64,000 bases of DNA from Deefgea salmonis (GCF_020531905.1 NZ_JAJAWG010000001.1:248001-312000); one strand, 5' to 3'. Shown: positions 1 through 10,056, counted from the first letter of the stretch. Translations and numbers: made by a program. The notes: generated from the letters alone by a model not told the origin.

Positions 1-552
1 CACTTGGTCGGCGATTTTGTTGTAAACGTAAGCGCCAATGCAGCGATTTTCTGCTGATTTGTCCGTGATTAAATCGACGGCGATATGTTCTTCAAGGACG
101 GTAATATTGGGGTGTGCAGCTACTTTGATGGCCAAGGTATCAATCACTGCTGCACCTGTCGCGTCGGCGGCATGAATGATTCGGCGGTGACTATGTCCGC
201 CTTCTCTGGTGAGGTGAAAGCCATGGTAGCTGATTTGGCCTTCGTCATCTTTGGTGAAGGGAACGCCCATTTCGATGAGCCAGTCGATGGCTTCTTTGGA
301 GTTTTCGATGATGAATCGAGTGGCGTCAAGATCGCACAAGCCGGCACCTGCCACTTGGGTGTCGTTGATGTGTAGCTCGCTACTATCAGAGCCATCGAGC
401 ACGGCAGCGATGCCACCTTGTGCCCAGCCGCTGCCGCCATCGCGCAAAGCACGTTTGGTGATGAGTCCCACTTTTAGTTGGTCGGCGAGTTGAAGTGCGA
501 TGGTCATCCCGCCCAGCCCGCTACCCAGAATCAATACATCAAATGTGCGCAT
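1..552 (-). CDS. nadB: L-aspartate oxidase, N-terminal 184 residues (runs off the window)
   Basis: Flavoenzyme that oxidises L-aspartate to iminoaspartate, the first step of de novo NAD synthesis, in the cytoplasm. Read from ATG at 552 on the minus strand, the product begins MRTFDVLILGSGLGG, the Rossmann FAD-binding motif. It continues with SGWAQGGIAAV and the segment REGGHSHRRIIHAADATG, both typical of NadB and absent from succinate dehydrogenase flavoproteins in this form. The frame is open to base 1, so the C-terminal part lies outside the window. It is divergent from rpoE. The nadB/rpoE neighbourhood is common in proteobacteria. Confidence 0.93.
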   Translation of the reverse strand, partial: MRTFDVLILGSGLGGMTIALQLADQLKVGLITKRALRDGGSGWAQGGIAAVLDGSDSSELHINDTQVAGAGLCDLDATRFIIENSKEAIDWLIEMGVPFTKDDEGQISYHGFHLTREGGHSHRRIIHAADATGAAVIDTLAIKVAAHPNITVLEEHIAVDLITDKSAENRCIGAYVYNKIADQV

Positions 553-706
553 GGTGATTTAATTTAGAAAAATGGATGGGCAAATATTAACAGAGCAAAC
601 GATCTCTGGTGTGGCTTACAGTCATCCTGCTTGTAATTTTCAAACCGAACCCAATATTAGAAAATTGACCTGTAATAAATGCAATTAACTGTGGGAGTTT
701 TTACCC

Positions 707-1318
707 TTGCTTAAAATCAGTGAGCGCGATTTAGATCATGAATTGGTCTTGCGGGCGCAAAATGGCGACCAGCGTGCTTTTGAACTGTTGGTTGTCAAGT
801 ATCAGCGACGCATTGTGCGACTCTTGTCGAGAATGATTCGTGATCAAAATGAAATTGAAGACGTGACCCAAGAGGCTTTTATTAAAGCCTATCGTGCCTT
901 GCCGTCTTTTCGCGGCGAAAGTGCGTTTTATACTTGGCTGTATCGCATTGCGATTAATACCGCAAAAAATTACCTATCGACCTTGGGTCGCCGGCCGATT
1001 TTGTCGGCTGAATATGAAGATGAGGACGGCGATACGGTTGATGCGGCTGCATTAGTACCAGACTTTCATACGCCAGAGACTGAACTATCCAATAAGCAGA
1101 TTGTCTCTACAGTCAATGAGGCGGTCGATGCTTTGCCTGATGAATTGCGCGAGGCGATTACTTTGCGCGAGATGGATGGGATGAGTTATGACGAAATCGC
1201 TTTGGCGATGGATTGTCCGATAGGGACTGTGCGTTCGCGTATTTTTCGAGCGCGTGAAGCAATTGCCAATCGCTTGCGTCCTTTGCTGGGCGATGTGGGT
1301 AAAGATAAGCGCTGGTAG
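707..1318 (+). CDS. rpoE: RNA polymerase sigma-E factor (AlgU/RpoE family)
   Basis: Extracytoplasmic-function sigma factor for envelope stress, 203 residues. Region 2 lies at about residues 22-90 and holds QEAFIKAYRALPSFRG and SAFYTWLYRIAINTAKNYL, nearly the same as E. coli RpoE. Region 4 lies at about 135-190 with LPDELREAITLREMDGMSY and CPIGTVRSRIFRAREAI. The start is TTG at 707, eight bases after a GGGAG ribosome-binding site (694-698); there is no in-frame ATG that would keep the conserved N-terminus. It is followed by rseA, rseB and rseC in the usual order. I looked for a sigma-E autoregulatory promoter upstream and found no convincing match. Confidence 0.96.
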   Translation: MLKISERDLDHELVLRAQNGDQRAFELLVVKYQRRIVRLLSRMIRDQNEIEDVTQEAFIKAYRALPSFRGESAFYTWLYRIAINTAKNYLSTLGRRPILSAEYEDEDGDTVDAAALVPDFHTPETELSNKQIVSTVNEAVDALPDELREAITLREMDGMSYDEIALAMDCPIGTVRSRIFRAREAIANRLRPLLGDVGKDKRW

Positions 1319-1367
1319 CCATATCGGGCGTGGCGTACAGCGGCGGTTAGAGACAGGGGTTAGTGGT

Positions 1368-1841
1368 ATGAGTGAAAAAATTTCAGCCTTAATGGATTGC
1401 GAAGTTGCACCGCAAGATGTGGTGGCCGTCGTTGATGCATTGCTCGCTTCGGCGGAGCAGCAAGCGCAGTGGCATCGTTGGCATTTGGCACGAGATGCGA
1501 TTGGGCAGCCGCATTTGGCCGTGTCGCCTGATTTTATGCAAAAATTTTCCGCCAAGTTGGCGCAAGAGCCGGTAGTGATTGCACCTCGGCGCTTGCGTGT
1601 GCCTCAATCTCGTTGGTTGCCGTTGGCTGCAGTTGCTTCTGTGGTTTTTGTCGGCTTGGTGGCCTGGCAGTATGCATTACCCACGGTGTTGCCTGCGGAT
1701 CTATTGGCACAACAAAAAACCATTGAATTAAAGTCTGCTGAGATTAGTCCTTATTTGGCGGCGCATCGGGATGGCTTTTCAAATCCTTTGGCCTCTGAGC
1801 AATTTGCGCAGGCCCATTTTGAAGTTGGAGAGCAGCATTGA
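1368..1841 (+). CDS. rseA: Anti-sigma-E factor RseA
   Basis: Inner-membrane anti-sigma factor of 157 residues that holds RpoE inactive until regulated proteolysis. The cytoplasmic N-terminal part starts MSEKISALMDCE and has the RseA pattern of a short helical sigma-binding domain with WHRWHLARDAIG. A single membrane segment lies at about residues 84-102, followed by a periplasmic tail of about 55 residues, which is shorter than in E. coli. ATG at 1368 was chosen over an upstream in-frame start at 1254 that lies inside rpoE. The stop overlaps the rseB start (TGATG), which indicates translational coupling. Confidence 0.9.
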   Translation: MSEKISALMDCEVAPQDVVAVVDALLASAEQQAQWHRWHLARDAIGQPHLAVSPDFMQKFSAKLAQEPVVIAPRRLRVPQSRWLPLAAVASVVFVGLVAWQYALPTVLPADLLAQQKTIELKSAEISPYLAAHRDGFSNPLASEQFAQAHFEVGEQH

Positions 1842-2803
1842 TGGTGGCGAAAGTGTATTGCCGAGTAATGGTTTTATTGGGGTGTTTGTGTGCCTTTAGC
1901 GCGCAAGCTATGCCTTTGGATAAGGGCGAGGCGCAGCGTGTGTTGGCGCGCTCAGCATCGGCGGCTGAGGCAGTGGTTTACGCGGGAAATTATATTTATC
2001 AATCCGGTGAGAATATTGCTAATTATAAAATCAGCCATATTGTCGAAAATGGTGTGGCAGCAGAACACCGTGAATTATTAGATGGTGAGCCGCGTGAGTA
2101 TTTGCGAATCGGGGACAAAGTTAGCATGTATCCGGCTCAGGACTATGCGGTGCAATTGGATCGTCGCTATACCTCTAAATTATTTCCAAATCACTTGCCG
2201 GATGATGTGGGTGAGTTGCTCCATTCTTATGGCGTATCGAAAGTGGGGCGTGAGCGCGTGGTTGGCCGAGAAGCGACGATTTATCAGCTTGATCCATTGG
2301 ATGCTTATCGCTATCCACAACGTTTTTGGGTCGACGATGAAAGTGGTTTGATTTTAAAATGGCTGATGATGGGGATGCGCCAAGAAATGGTGCAGTCGTT
2401 TAGTTTTACCCAAATTCAGGTGGGCGGAAAAATTGAACGTAAATTGCTAAAGCCGATTCATCCTTTGCGTAGCGTTCAAGTGAATGACGGTGCCGTGCTC
2501 GATGTTGCGGAGGATAAAAAATGGCGGATCAAGCCCATTGTGCCTGGCTTTAAGCTGGTTAAAAAGAGCACTCGAAGCTTGCCGCATAAGTCGCGAGAAG
2601 TTGTTCATTATTTGTATAGCGATGGTGCGGTGACTTTGTCGGTGTTTGTTGAGCCGATGAATGCCAATATTCCGCTGGGTTTGGCGCATCAAGGTGCGAT
2701 TCATTTGTATGCGCGCCAAGTCGATCAGTATTTATTGAGTTGCTTGGGTGAGGTGCCTGCCGCAACGGTGGAGCGTTTTGCCAAAGCGTATACGTTACGT
2801 TGA
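1841..2803 (+). CDS. rseB: Periplasmic sigma-E regulatory protein RseB (MucB)
   Basis: Periplasmic partner that binds the outer domain of RseA and shields it from cleavage; it is thought to sense lipid or LPS intermediates. 320 residues with a signal peptide ending near residue 23 (FSAQA-MPLDKG). The body shows the two-domain MucB/RseB architecture: a large N-terminal domain (about 25-215) with YAGNYIYQSGE and PQRFWVDDESGLILK, and a small C-terminal domain (about 230-318) with TLSVFVEPM. The ATG at 1841 overlaps the rseA stop. Length is close to the family norm (about 318). Confidence 0.92.
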   Translation: MVAKVYCRVMVLLGCLCAFSAQAMPLDKGEAQRVLARSASAAEAVVYAGNYIYQSGENIANYKISHIVENGVAAEHRELLDGEPREYLRIGDKVSMYPAQDYAVQLDRRYTSKLFPNHLPDDVGELLHSYGVSKVGRERVVGREATIYQLDPLDAYRYPQRFWVDDESGLILKWLMMGMRQEMVQSFSFTQIQVGGKIERKLLKPIHPLRSVQVNDGAVLDVAEDKKWRIKPIVPGFKLVKKSTRSLPHKSREVVHYLYSDGAVTLSVFVEPMNANIPLGLAHQGAIHLYARQVDQYLLSCLGEVPAATVERFAKAYTLR

Positions 2804-2829
2804 TTTGAGAATAAGGTTGAAATCTCCGC

Positions 2830-3297
2830 ATGATCATCACTGAAGCACAAGTTGAGCGCTGTGAAGGTGGGCAGGCATGGGTCAAAATTCGCCCCCGCAG
2901 TCCTTGTGGCAACTGTGATCCAAAATATGGCTGCAAATCGGTAGCAATTACGCGTTTGTTTGGTCAGGGGCAAGAGAGTTACCCTGTGCAAAATCAATTG
3001 GGCGCAAAGGCCAGTGACTGGGTGAGGGTGGCGGTGGATGATGGTGTGCTGCTGCAAAGTGCGCTTTGGGGCTATGGTTTGCCATTAATGCTGTTGCTAT
3101 TGAGCGCCGCATTGGCTGTGGTGATCGCGCCGGCGGCTTGGTCAGAGCTCGCCTCTTTGTTGGGAGCTGTACTGGGTTTTATCCTGGCTTTTGGCGTGTT
3201 GCGTTGGCGCAATGCCAAAATGCATGCATTTCAACCGCGAGTGATCGAGATTCTGTCTGCCACATCGGGCTCGACGATGTGTGCGGGACGTCAGTGA
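2830..3297 (+). CDS. rseC: SoxR-reducing / sigma-E regulator RseC
   Basis: Inner-membrane protein of 155 residues; in E. coli RseC modulates sigma-E mildly and takes part in reduction of SoxR. A cysteine-rich N-terminal region (Cys11, Cys26, Cys29, Cys35, in SPCGNCDPKYGC) precedes two membrane segments at about residues 76-98 and 102-122, followed by a short cytoplasmic tail. Fourth gene of the rpoE operon, 26 bases after rseB. The tail after residue 135 is not conserved in any way I recognise. Confidence 0.88.
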   Translation: MIITEAQVERCEGGQAWVKIRPRSPCGNCDPKYGCKSVAITRLFGQGQESYPVQNQLGAKASDWVRVAVDDGVLLQSALWGYGLPLMLLLLSAALAVVIAPAAWSELASLLGAVLGFILAFGVLRWRNAKMHAFQPRVIEILSATSGSTMCAGRQ

Positions 3298-3361
3298 CCG
3301 TCGTTTTTCATTGTTTATTGTTTATTATTTGAATTTGGCGCAGTGGCGCGCGTAAGGGTTT

Positions 3362-3601
3362 ATGAAATTAAAATTATATGGCCGCGCTTATTGCGGTCTG
3401 TGTACGCAGATGCAGGCGCAATTGTTGGCGCAAGCTGCGGGACGATTTGAATTGGAATGGGTCGATATCGATGATGTGGATGAATTGGAGGAAAAATACG
3501 GTGAGTGGGTGCCAGTATTGCTCGATTCGGAGGGCGTTGAAATCTGCCATTACCACCTTGATCAACAGGCTTTGGATGCCAGCCTGGCAAAAATCAGTTA
3601 A
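3362..3601 (+). CDS. Glutaredoxin-like protein (DUF836 family)
   Basis: A 79-residue thioredoxin-fold protein. The N-terminus, with the CGLC active-site pair Cys11/Cys14, and the DIDDVDELEEKYGEWVPVLL region match the small DUF836 glutaredoxin-like family often found between the sigma-E operon and lepA. A role in thiol reduction is inferred from the motif; the physiological partner is unknown. It lies 64 bases after rseC, and the cysteine-rich RseC makes a redox link plausible but unproven. It is followed immediately by a strong terminator (3625-3646), so it is the last gene of this transcription unit. Confidence 0.8.
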   Translation: MKLKLYGRAYCGLCTQMQAQLLAQAAGRFELEWVDIDDVDELEEKYGEWVPVLLDSEGVEICHYHLDQQALDASLAKIS

Positions 3602-3624
3602 AATAAGCGGTTATCGCTAGTATG

Positions 3625-3646
3625 GGCACGCGCAGCGTGCCTTTTT
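3625..3646 (+). terminator. Intrinsic terminator after the rpoE-rseABC-glutaredoxin unit
   Basis: Perfect 7 bp stem (GGCACGC / GCGTGCC, loop GCA) followed directly by five T. It sits inside the apparent upstream extension of the lepA reading frame, which argues that lepA starts downstream at 3688. Confidence 0.88.
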
Positions 3647-3687
3647 CTATTCGCAAATTGTGTAACAGCTTAGTGGCTGCGGGACTC

Positions 3688-5481
3688 ATGGATCACATTC
3701 GTAATTTCTCTATTATCGCGCACATCGATCACGGTAAAAGTACCTTGGCCGATCGTTTTATTCAATTTTGTGGTGGCTTGGAAATGCGTGAGATGAGCGC
3801 CCAAGTGCTTGATTCCATGGATATTGAAAAAGAGCGTGGCATTACCATTAAAGCGCAAACTGCCTCTTTGAATTACAAGGCACGTGACGGCAAAATATAC
3901 AATCTCAATTTGATTGATACCCCGGGTCACGTTGACTTTAGCTATGAAGTGAGTCGCTCTTTGGCCGCCTGTGAAGGTGCTCTGCTCGTGGTCGACGCTT
4001 CTCAAGGCGTTGAGGCACAAACCGTAGCGAACTGCTATACCGCGCTTGAACTCGGTGTGGAAGTACGTACGGTGCTCAATAAAATTGACTTGCCTGCCGC
4101 CGATCCAGATCGAGTAGCGCAAGAAGTCGAAGATATTATTGGCATTGAGGCGGTGAACGCAGTTCATGCTTCGGCCAAGTCAGGTATTGGTATCGAAGAC
4201 ATTCTGGAAGAGGTCGTCAACAAGATACCCTGCCCGAAAGGCGATCCTGATGGTCCATTAAAAGCGCTGATTATTGACTCATGGTTTGATAATTATGTTG
4301 GCGTGATCATGCTGGTTCGCGTGATTGATGGCGAAATTCGTCCGAAAGACAAAATTTTATTTATGTCGACTAAAGCGCAGCACTTGTGTGAACAAGTTGG
4401 CGTATTTACACCTAAATCAGTGCAGCGTAATGCACTTCGCGCCGGTGAAGTTGGTTTTATCATCGCTGGGATTAAAGAAATTGCCAGTGCCAAAGTGGGT
4501 GACACCATCACCACCGTTAAAAATCCAGCGACGGTCGCTTTGCCCGGGTTTAAGGATGTCAAATCACAAGTTTTTGCCGGACTTTATCCAGTAGAAAGCC
4601 ATGATTATGAAAAACTGCGCGATAGCTTAGAAAAACTGCAGCTCAATGATGCCTCTTTGCATTATGAACCCGAGGTTTCACAAGCTTTGGGCTTTGGTTT
4701 TCGTTGTGGTTTCTTGGGTCTCTTGCATTTAGAAATTGTGCAAGAACGCTTAGAGCGTGAATTTGATATGGATTTGATTACGACTGCGCCGAGCGTGGTC
4801 TTTGAGTTGGTACTCAAAGGCGGCGAAGTGGTACAAATCGAAAATCCATCCAAACTGCCTGATCCATCAAAATTTGATGAAGTGCGTGAGCCGATTATTA
4901 CCGCAACGATTTTAGTGCCACAAGATTACGTGGGTCCGGTAATGACTTTGTGTAATCAAAAGCGCGGCATGCAAATCAATATGCAGTATATGGGCCGGCA
5001 AGTGATGTTGACCTATGAAATGCCAATGGCCGAAGTGGTGATGGATTTCTTTGATAAATTGAAATCGGTCAGTCGTGGCTATGCCTCGCTGGATTATGAT
5101 TTTAAAGAATTCCGCGTTGGAGATTTAGTGAAGTTGGATGTGCTGGTCAATAGCGAGCGCGTCGATGCACTCAGTTTGATTGTTCACCGCAGCACGAGCC
5201 AATATCGCGGTCGTGAATTGGTTTCCAAAATGCGCGAACTGATTCCACGACAAATGTTTGATATCGCAATTCAAGCCGCAATTGGTAGTCATATTATTGC
5301 CCGTGAAACGGTTAAAGCGGTACGAAAAGACGTATTGGCAAAATGCTATGGTGGCGATGTGTCACGAAAACGCAAATTGCTAGATAAACAAAAAGCCGGT
5401 AAAAAACGCATGAAGCAAGTGGGGAACGTTGAAATTCCGCAAGAAGCGTTCTTAGCGATTTTACAAGTTAGCGACAAATAA
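3688..5481 (+). CDS. lepA: Elongation factor 4 (back-translocating GTPase LepA)
   Basis: Ribosome-associated GTPase of 597 residues, the standard family length. G1 motif AHIDHGKST at 11-19, G3 DTPGH at 77-81, G4 NKID at 131-134; the LepA C-terminal domain ends with the characteristic basic stretch [21 protein letters not shown] longer frame opens at 3622, but those 22 extra codons read through a perfect terminator hairpin and have no counterpart in the family, so ATG 3688 ([14 protein letters not shown]) is the start. It is followed 30 bases later by lepB, as in E. coli. Its promoter must lie in the short space 3647-3687 or upstream read-through is used. Confidence 0.97.
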   Translation: MDHIRNFSIIAHIDHGKSTLADRFIQFCGGLEMREMSAQVLDSMDIEKERGITIKAQTASLNYKARDGKIYNLNLIDTPGHVDFSYEVSRSLAACEGALLVVDASQGVEAQTVANCYTALELGVEVRTVLNKIDLPAADPDRVAQEVEDIIGIEAVNAVHASAKSGIGIEDILEEVVNKIPCPKGDPDGPLKALIIDSWFDNYVGVIMLVRVIDGEIRPKDKILFMSTKAQHLCEQVGVFTPKSVQRNALRAGEVGFIIAGIKEIASAKVGDTITTVKNPATVALPGFKDVKSQVFAGLYPVESHDYEKLRDSLEKLQLNDASLHYEPEVSQALGFGFRCGFLGLLHLEIVQERLEREFDMDLITTAPSVVFELVLKGGEVVQIENPSKLPDPSKFDEVREPIITATILVPQDYVGPVMTLCNQKRGMQINMQYMGRQVMLTYEMPMAEVVMDFFDKLKSVSRGYASLDYDFKEFRVGDLVKLDVLVNSERVDALSLIVHRSTSQYRGRELVSKMRELIPRQMFDIAIQAAIGSHIIARETVKAVRKDVLAKCYGGDVSRKRKLLDKQKAGKKRMKQVGNVEIPQEAFLAILQVSDK

Positions 5482-5511
5482 ACCATCCACTTCGTGTAAA
5501 AGGAACAGTCA

Positions 5512-6471
5512 ATGAATTGGCTCGTAATTGGTATTCTTTCTTTAGTGTTAGGCCCTGTGTTGATTTTGGCAGGGGCCAAGCACGAACGAAAAAATAATGA
5601 ACCACCTCAGCTGGTGCAATACGGCTATTTATTGGCTGTTGTTGGCTTGTTCATTTTGCTAGTGCAATTTTTTAGTATTAGTGCCGCTATGTTGATTTTT
5701 GTTGTGCTGACCGGAGTGGTCTGGGCAATGGATAAATTGGTTTGGGGCAAAACCCGTGGCGATCAACAAGTTGCAGATTGGGTGGAATATGCGCGTGGAT
5801 TTTTCCCAGTTATTTTGGCAGTGTTTGTATTGCGCTCATTTATTGTTGAACCGTTTCAAATTCCATCGTCTTCAATGCGTCCGGGTTTGGTTGTTGGAGA
5901 TTTTATTTTAGTGAATAAATTTGCTTACGGACTGCGACTGCCTATTTTGAATAAAGTGGTCGTGCCTGTCGGTGAACCTCAACACGGGGATGTGATGGTT
6001 TTTGACTATCCAAATAATCCAAAAATTCAATACATTAAGCGTGTTATTGGTTTGCCGGGCGATGTTGTTGAGTATCAAGGAAAGAAATTAACGGTTAATG
6101 GGCAAGTCGTAAAAACGACGGCTGATGGTGAGCATCAATACGTTGAAAATGGCGTTTATTTAGTCAATAACCAACAATTTATTGAGCAACAAGGCGGCAA
6201 GCAATATAAAACATTAAATATGGCTGAGGTGCCAGCGCTCAATTTACGTGAAGTGGGTGACTTCCCATTTAGAGAAAATTGTAGCTATGATGAGTCAGGA
6301 TTTAAGTGCACCGTGCCTGAGGGGCAATACTTTACAATGGGCGATAATCGAGATCACAGCGCCGACAGTCGTTACTGGGGTTTTGTTCCGAGTGATCACA
6401 TTGTAGGTAAAGCTTTTTTTGTTTGGATGAATTTTAAACATTTTGATCGTATTGGTACTGCTATTAAATAG
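5512..6471 (+). CDS. lepB: Signal peptidase I
   Basis: Inner-membrane serine protease that removes signal peptides from exported proteins, 319 residues. Two N-terminal membrane regions lie at about 3-21 and 38-72. The catalytic Ser is Ser121 in IPSSSMRPG and the general base Lys176 in YIKRVIGLPGD. The box GDNRDHSADSRYWGFVP near the C-terminus is the family signature. The N-terminal part is longer than the E. coli arrangement before the first conserved box, with an extra hydrophobic stretch. First of a lepB-DUF4845-rnc-era-recO-pdxJ series. Confidence 0.96.
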   Translation: MNWLVIGILSLVLGPVLILAGAKHERKNNEPPQLVQYGYLLAVVGLFILLVQFFSISAAMLIFVVLTGVVWAMDKLVWGKTRGDQQVADWVEYARGFFPVILAVFVLRSFIVEPFQIPSSSMRPGLVVGDFILVNKFAYGLRLPILNKVVVPVGEPQHGDVMVFDYPNNPKIQYIKRVIGLPGDVVEYQGKKLTVNGQVVKTTADGEHQYVENGVYLVNNQQFIEQQGGKQYKTLNMAEVPALNLREVGDFPFRENCSYDESGFKCTVPEGQYFTMGDNRDHSADSRYWGFVPSDHIVGKAFFVWMNFKHFDRIGTAIK

Positions 6472-6481
6472 GGGTGTGGCA

Positions 6482-6847
6482 ATGAAAAAGCAATCAGGGC
6501 TGTCTTTTTTTGGTTTTATTATTGTCGCGATGGCGGTAGCCATGGCATTGATTGTTGGCTTTAAAGTGGTGCCAACGTATACCCAATTTTTCTCGATACA
6601 AAATACGGTCCAAAAATTAGCAAAAAATAGTGCCGGACAAAGTCCAGATGCGATTCGTGAGTCTTTTGATAAAGATGCCGCAATCGGTTATATCTCTGAT
6701 GTGACCGGTAAAGATTTGTCGATTACCCAAGTGGGTGGTGTAACGACAATCGCAGCTAATTATGAAAAGGTTGTACCCTTAGTCGCTAATGTGAGTCTTT
6801 TGTTTGATTTTCAAATTGAGCAGTCTTCCGGCACGAGTGTTCAATAA
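6482..6847 (+). CDS. DUF4845 membrane-anchored protein
   Basis: 121 residues. The N-terminus (KKQSGLSFFGFIIVAMAVA) is a single membrane anchor resembling a pilin-like leader, followed by VVPTYTQFFSIQNTV and a small soluble domain. This is the DUF4845 family that sits between lepB and rnc in beta- and gammaproteobacteria. Function is unknown; the position next to signal peptidase I suggests an envelope role. The ATG at 6482 was chosen over an upstream start at 6443 that overlaps the lepB C-terminus; RBS is AGGGG just upstream. Confidence 0.85.
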   Translation: MKKQSGLSFFGFIIVAMAVAMALIVGFKVVPTYTQFFSIQNTVQKLAKNSAGQSPDAIRESFDKDAAIGYISDVTGKDLSITQVGGVTTIAANYEKVVPLVANVSLLFDFQIEQSSGTSVQ

Positions 6848-6864
6848 TTTGAGGGATATTTAAT

Positions 6865-7575
6865 TTGTCAGTCGTCTTACCCGCCGAGCGTTTACAAAAA
6901 ACGCTCGGTTATGTTTTTTCTGAACCTAAACTACTTAAGCAAGCATTGACGCATCGTAGTTTCTCATCGAAACACAATGAGCGGCTTGAGTTTGTTGGTG
7001 ATGGTATTTTGAACTCTATTGTGGCTCGCAGCCTGTATTTTGCATTCCCACAATTGAGTGAGGGCGATTTGTCGCGATTACGTGCGCATTTTGTTCGGCA
7101 AGAATCGCTGGCGGTCATTGCCAGTGAGTTGCAATTGGGTGATTACCTTTCTCTTGGTGAAGGTGAACTCAAAAGTGGCGGGCATCGTCGGCCAAGTATT
7201 CTAGCCGATGCCCTTGAGGCGATCTTGGGCGCGATTTGGCTCGATGGCGGATTTCAGGCGGTAGAAGCCGTGTTGAATCAGTTGTTTGCTGCGCGTATTG
7301 CTGCAGTCAATCCTGAAGAAGCAATGAAAGATCCAAAAACTTCATTGCAAGAGTGGTTGCAAGCTCGCAAAGTGGAATTGCCTAGCTATGTGATTGAGCG
7401 GCAACAGGGTGATTCGCCTGACCAGATTTTTGAAGTCAGTTGCACCATTGCTGAATTAAAAGTCAGCGCAAAAGCAGAGGGGACGAGCCGGCGAGCCGCA
7501 GAGCAGCTTGCTGCTGGCGAAGTACTTCATCAATTGCGTGAGCAATTTCCAGGCAAAAAGGTTGTACGAAAATGA
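6865..7575 (+). CDS. rnc: Ribonuclease III
   Basis: Double-strand-specific endoribonuclease that processes rRNA precursors and structured mRNAs, 236 residues. The catalytic signature [12 protein letters not shown] is at about 38-49, with the second acidic cluster in [19 protein letters not shown]-terminal dsRNA-binding domain covers about 155-225 and ends [17 protein letters not shown] start at 6865, which keeps the usual N-terminus; no ATG is available. The last codon and stop overlap the era start (ATGA), the same coupling as in E. coli. Confidence 0.96.
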   Translation: MSVVLPAERLQKTLGYVFSEPKLLKQALTHRSFSSKHNERLEFVGDGILNSIVARSLYFAFPQLSEGDLSRLRAHFVRQESLAVIASELQLGDYLSLGEGELKSGGHRRPSILADALEAILGAIWLDGGFQAVEAVLNQLFAARIAAVNPEEAMKDPKTSLQEWLQARKVELPSYVIERQQGDSPDQIFEVSCTIAELKVSAKAEGTSRRAAEQLAAGEVLHQLREQFPGKKVVRK

Positions 7576-8504
7576 ATATTTTAAAGCATGAAGAGAGTAC
7601 CGCAGTGGATGGTTTTCGTTGTGGTTTTGTTGCCATTGTGGGGCAGCCTAACGTCGGCAAGTCGACGCTAATGAACCATTTGATTGGTCAGAAATTAAGT
7701 ATTACTTCACGTAAAGCACAAACGACACGCCACCGAATCACGGGAATTTTAACCTCTGAAACCGCGCAGTTTGTCTTTGTAGATACGCCTGGATTTCAAA
7801 AACGGTTTAGAAATGCGCTCAATCAAGCGATGAATCGCAGTGTGACGACGACGCTCGCTGATGTTGATGCGATTTTGTTTGTAGTTGAAGCTGGGCGATT
7901 TGGACCGGCAGATCAAGCTGTGCTTGAGTTATTGCCGAAAGATCGCCCAGTCATTTTGGTGATTAATAAAGTCGATATGTTGCCGAATAAGTCGGCGTTA
8001 TTCCCGTTTATTGAAGAGGTCGCTCAGAGCTTTAATTTTGCCGCGATTGTGCCGGTTTCAGCGCAAAAAGGCTTGAAATTAGATGTCTTAGTATCGGCGA
8101 TCGAACCACTGTTGCCAGAATCTGTGCCGATGTTTGGTGAAGATCAGATTACTGACCGAAACGAGCGATTTTTAGCTTCGGAAATTATTCGTGAGAAAAT
8201 TTTCCGTATGATGGGCGAAGAGTTACCTTATGTGATGGCGGTAGAAATCGAAAAATTCGAAGAAGAAACGCTGGCTGATGGCCGTGAACTGCGTCGAATT
8301 TATGCGGCAATTTTGGTGGATAGAGAAAATCAAAAACCAATTTTAATTGGTAAAAATGGCGCTAAATTAAAGAAAATCGCCACCGATGCCCGTATTGATA
8401 TGGAAAAATTGTTTGATGCCAAAGTGCATTTGGAAGTTTGGGTTAAAGTAAAAAGTGGTTGGGCTGATGACACTCGCTTGGTACGTCAATTTGGCTACGA
8501 ATAA
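7572..8504 (+). CDS. era: GTPase Era
   Basis: Essential GTPase that binds the 3' end of 16S rRNA and helps 30S assembly, 310 residues. G1 GQPNVGKST at 24-32, G3 DTPGF at 71-75, G4 NKVD at 132-135; the C-terminal KH domain has [15 protein letters not shown]. Coupled to rnc by a 4-base overlap and followed 3 bases later by recO. Confidence 0.97.
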   Translation: MNILKHEESTAVDGFRCGFVAIVGQPNVGKSTLMNHLIGQKLSITSRKAQTTRHRITGILTSETAQFVFVDTPGFQKRFRNALNQAMNRSVTTTLADVDAILFVVEAGRFGPADQAVLELLPKDRPVILVINKVDMLPNKSALFPFIEEVAQSFNFAAIVPVSAQKGLKLDVLVSAIEPLLPESVPMFGEDQITDRNERFLASEIIREKIFRMMGEELPYVMAVEIEKFEEETLADGRELRRIYAAILVDRENQKPILIGKNGAKLKKIATDARIDMEKLFDAKVHLEVWVKVKSGWADDTRLVRQFGYE

Positions 8505-8507
8505 AGC

Positions 8508-9239
8508 ATGACGCGATCGTCAAGCAAGCTGCGGGTTAATTTGCAGCCTGCTGTTGTGCTTCACCAGTATGCGTACCGTGAAACGAGCCGCTTACTGGAT
8601 GTGTTTACTCGCGATCATGGTCGTTTAACGCTCTATGCACGTGGCGTACAACGACCGGGGTCGCAAATTCGCAGTGTTTTGCTTGGTTTTCAACCGCTGT
8701 TATTGTCGTGGTTTGGTGGCGGGGAGTTAAAAACACTGCATGCCGCGCAATGGCAGCCGGGTTTGCCCCAGTTGAGTGGCTTGCCACTATTGTGCGGTTT
8801 TTATATGAACGAGCTATTGCAGCGTTTATGTCCTAAAGAAGAGGCCAATCCCGCCTTATTTACCGCCTATTTTTCTGCGATTCAAGCTTTAGCTCAACTC
8901 GGTAGCGATCGCCTTACTGTTGAACCCATTTTACGTTTGTTTGAACGGCAATTACTTGATAATTTGGGATATGGTATTGATTGGCAGCATATCGCTCGAT
9001 CGGATCAACCACTCAATTTGCGTGAGTGTTATGAGTTTCATTATGGCGTTGGTTTAGTGCCAAGCCAAAGTGACATAGCTTGTCCCGCTTCGCTTGTTTT
9101 GGCATTCGCTGCGGGGGATTTTTCTGACCCGCACGTTTTACCATGGGCAAAAATGTGGATGCGTCAATCGATTGCTGCAGTACTGGGTGATTCCGTATTG
9201 CACACACGACAATTGCTGATTGATTTGCAGAAGTTATAA
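8508..9239 (+). CDS. recO: DNA repair protein RecO
   Basis: RecFOR-pathway mediator that helps load RecA on SSB-coated gaps, 243 residues. The N-terminal OB-fold includes [22 protein letters not shown] and ARGVQRPGS, then the helical domain with [18 protein letters not shown]. Length matches the family. The zinc cysteines seen in some RecO are not present as a cluster, as in most proteobacterial homologues. Placed between era and pdxJ, the same order as in E. coli. Confidence 0.93.
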   Translation: MTRSSSKLRVNLQPAVVLHQYAYRETSRLLDVFTRDHGRLTLYARGVQRPGSQIRSVLLGFQPLLLSWFGGGELKTLHAAQWQPGLPQLSGLPLLCGFYMNELLQRLCPKEEANPALFTAYFSAIQALAQLGSDRLTVEPILRLFERQLLDNLGYGIDWQHIARSDQPLNLRECYEFHYGVGLVPSQSDIACPASLVLAFAAGDFSDPHVLPWAKMWMRQSIAAVLGDSVLHTRQLLIDLQKL

Positions 9240-9312
9240 TGGGGTATGCTTTACTAGCGCATACTATTGCTATGTTGCTGACTTATACCTTAATAACAGG
9301 ATTAATTTGCAC

Positions 9313-10056
9313 ATGTCTCATTCTATTTTACTCGGCGTTAATATTGACCATGTTGCAACGGTACGCAATGCACGTGGTACGCTTTATCCACAGCCTGTTT
9401 TGGCTGCACAGCTGGCCGAACAGGCGGGTGCTGATTTAATTACCTTACATTTACGTGAAGACCGCCGCCACATTCGTGATGAAGACGTGCGTCTAGTTCG
9501 TGCGGTATTGCAAACACGCATGAATTTAGAAATGGCATTAACAGAAGAAATGTTGGCGCATGCTTTAGATATTCAGCCACAAGACGTTTGCTTGGTGCCT
9601 GAGCATCGAGCTGAGGTGACCACCGAAGGTGGTCTGGATTTGATAGCCAATCCAGTGCATTGCGGCCGATACATTCAGTCTTTACAAGATGCAGGGATTC
9701 GCACTTCAATTTTTATTGATCCGGATCACGCGCAAATTAAACTGGCGCATGAGTTGGGTGCCCCTGTGGTAGAAATTCATACCGGCCGTTATGCCGATGC
9801 TAGAAATAGAGTTGAGCAGCAGCGTGAGTTAGTGCGTGTTAAAGAAGCTGCTGCTTATGCCGCTTCTTTAGGCTTGGTGGTCAATGCTGGACACGGTCTG
9901 CATTATCACAATGTCCAAGCTATTGCTGCTATTGCCGAAATTGAAGAGCTTAATATTGGCCATGCTTTAATTTCACATTCAATTTTTGTGGGTTTAAAGA
10001 CTGCAATTGTTGAAATGAAGGCGTTAATGCAAGCTGCACGTTGCGGCCAATCGTGA
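9313..10056 (+). CDS. pdxJ: Pyridoxine 5'-phosphate synthase
   Basis: Condenses 1-deoxy-xylulose 5-phosphate with the PdxA product to form pyridoxine 5'-phosphate (vitamin B6 synthesis). 247 residues, TIM barrel. Diagnostic stretches are [17 protein letters not shown] at the N-terminus, [15 protein letters not shown], and [10 protein letters not shown] near residue 200. ATG 9313 was chosen because the protein then starts [12 protein letters not shown] as in the family; an upstream in-frame start at 9220 lies within recO. Confidence 0.97.
   Translation: MSHSILLGVNIDHVATVRNARGTLYPQPVLAAQLAEQAGADLITLHLREDRRHIRDEDVRLVRAVLQTRMNLEMALTEEMLAHALDIQPQDVCLVPEHRAEVTTEGGLDLIANPVHCGRYIQSLQDAGIRTSIFIDPDHAQIKLAHELGAPVVEIHTGRYADARNRVEQQRELVRVKEAAAYAASLGLVVNAGHGLHYHNVQAIAAIAEIEELNIGHALISHSIFVGLKTAIVEMKALMQAARCGQS

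Noticed and set aside
553-706. Sigma-E promoter upstream of rpoE
   Set aside because: A weak CGAACC-like -35 at about 644 has no acceptable -10 at the correct spacing.
1085-1555. 156-codon minus-strand open frame across rpoE/rseA
   Set aside because: Opposes two well-identified genes; composition (Cys/His/Arg rich) is typical of antisense shadows.
3670-4167. 165-codon minus-strand open frame opposite lepA
   Set aside because: Lies fully within lepA, has no family resemblance and no ribosome-binding site; a shadow of biased codons.
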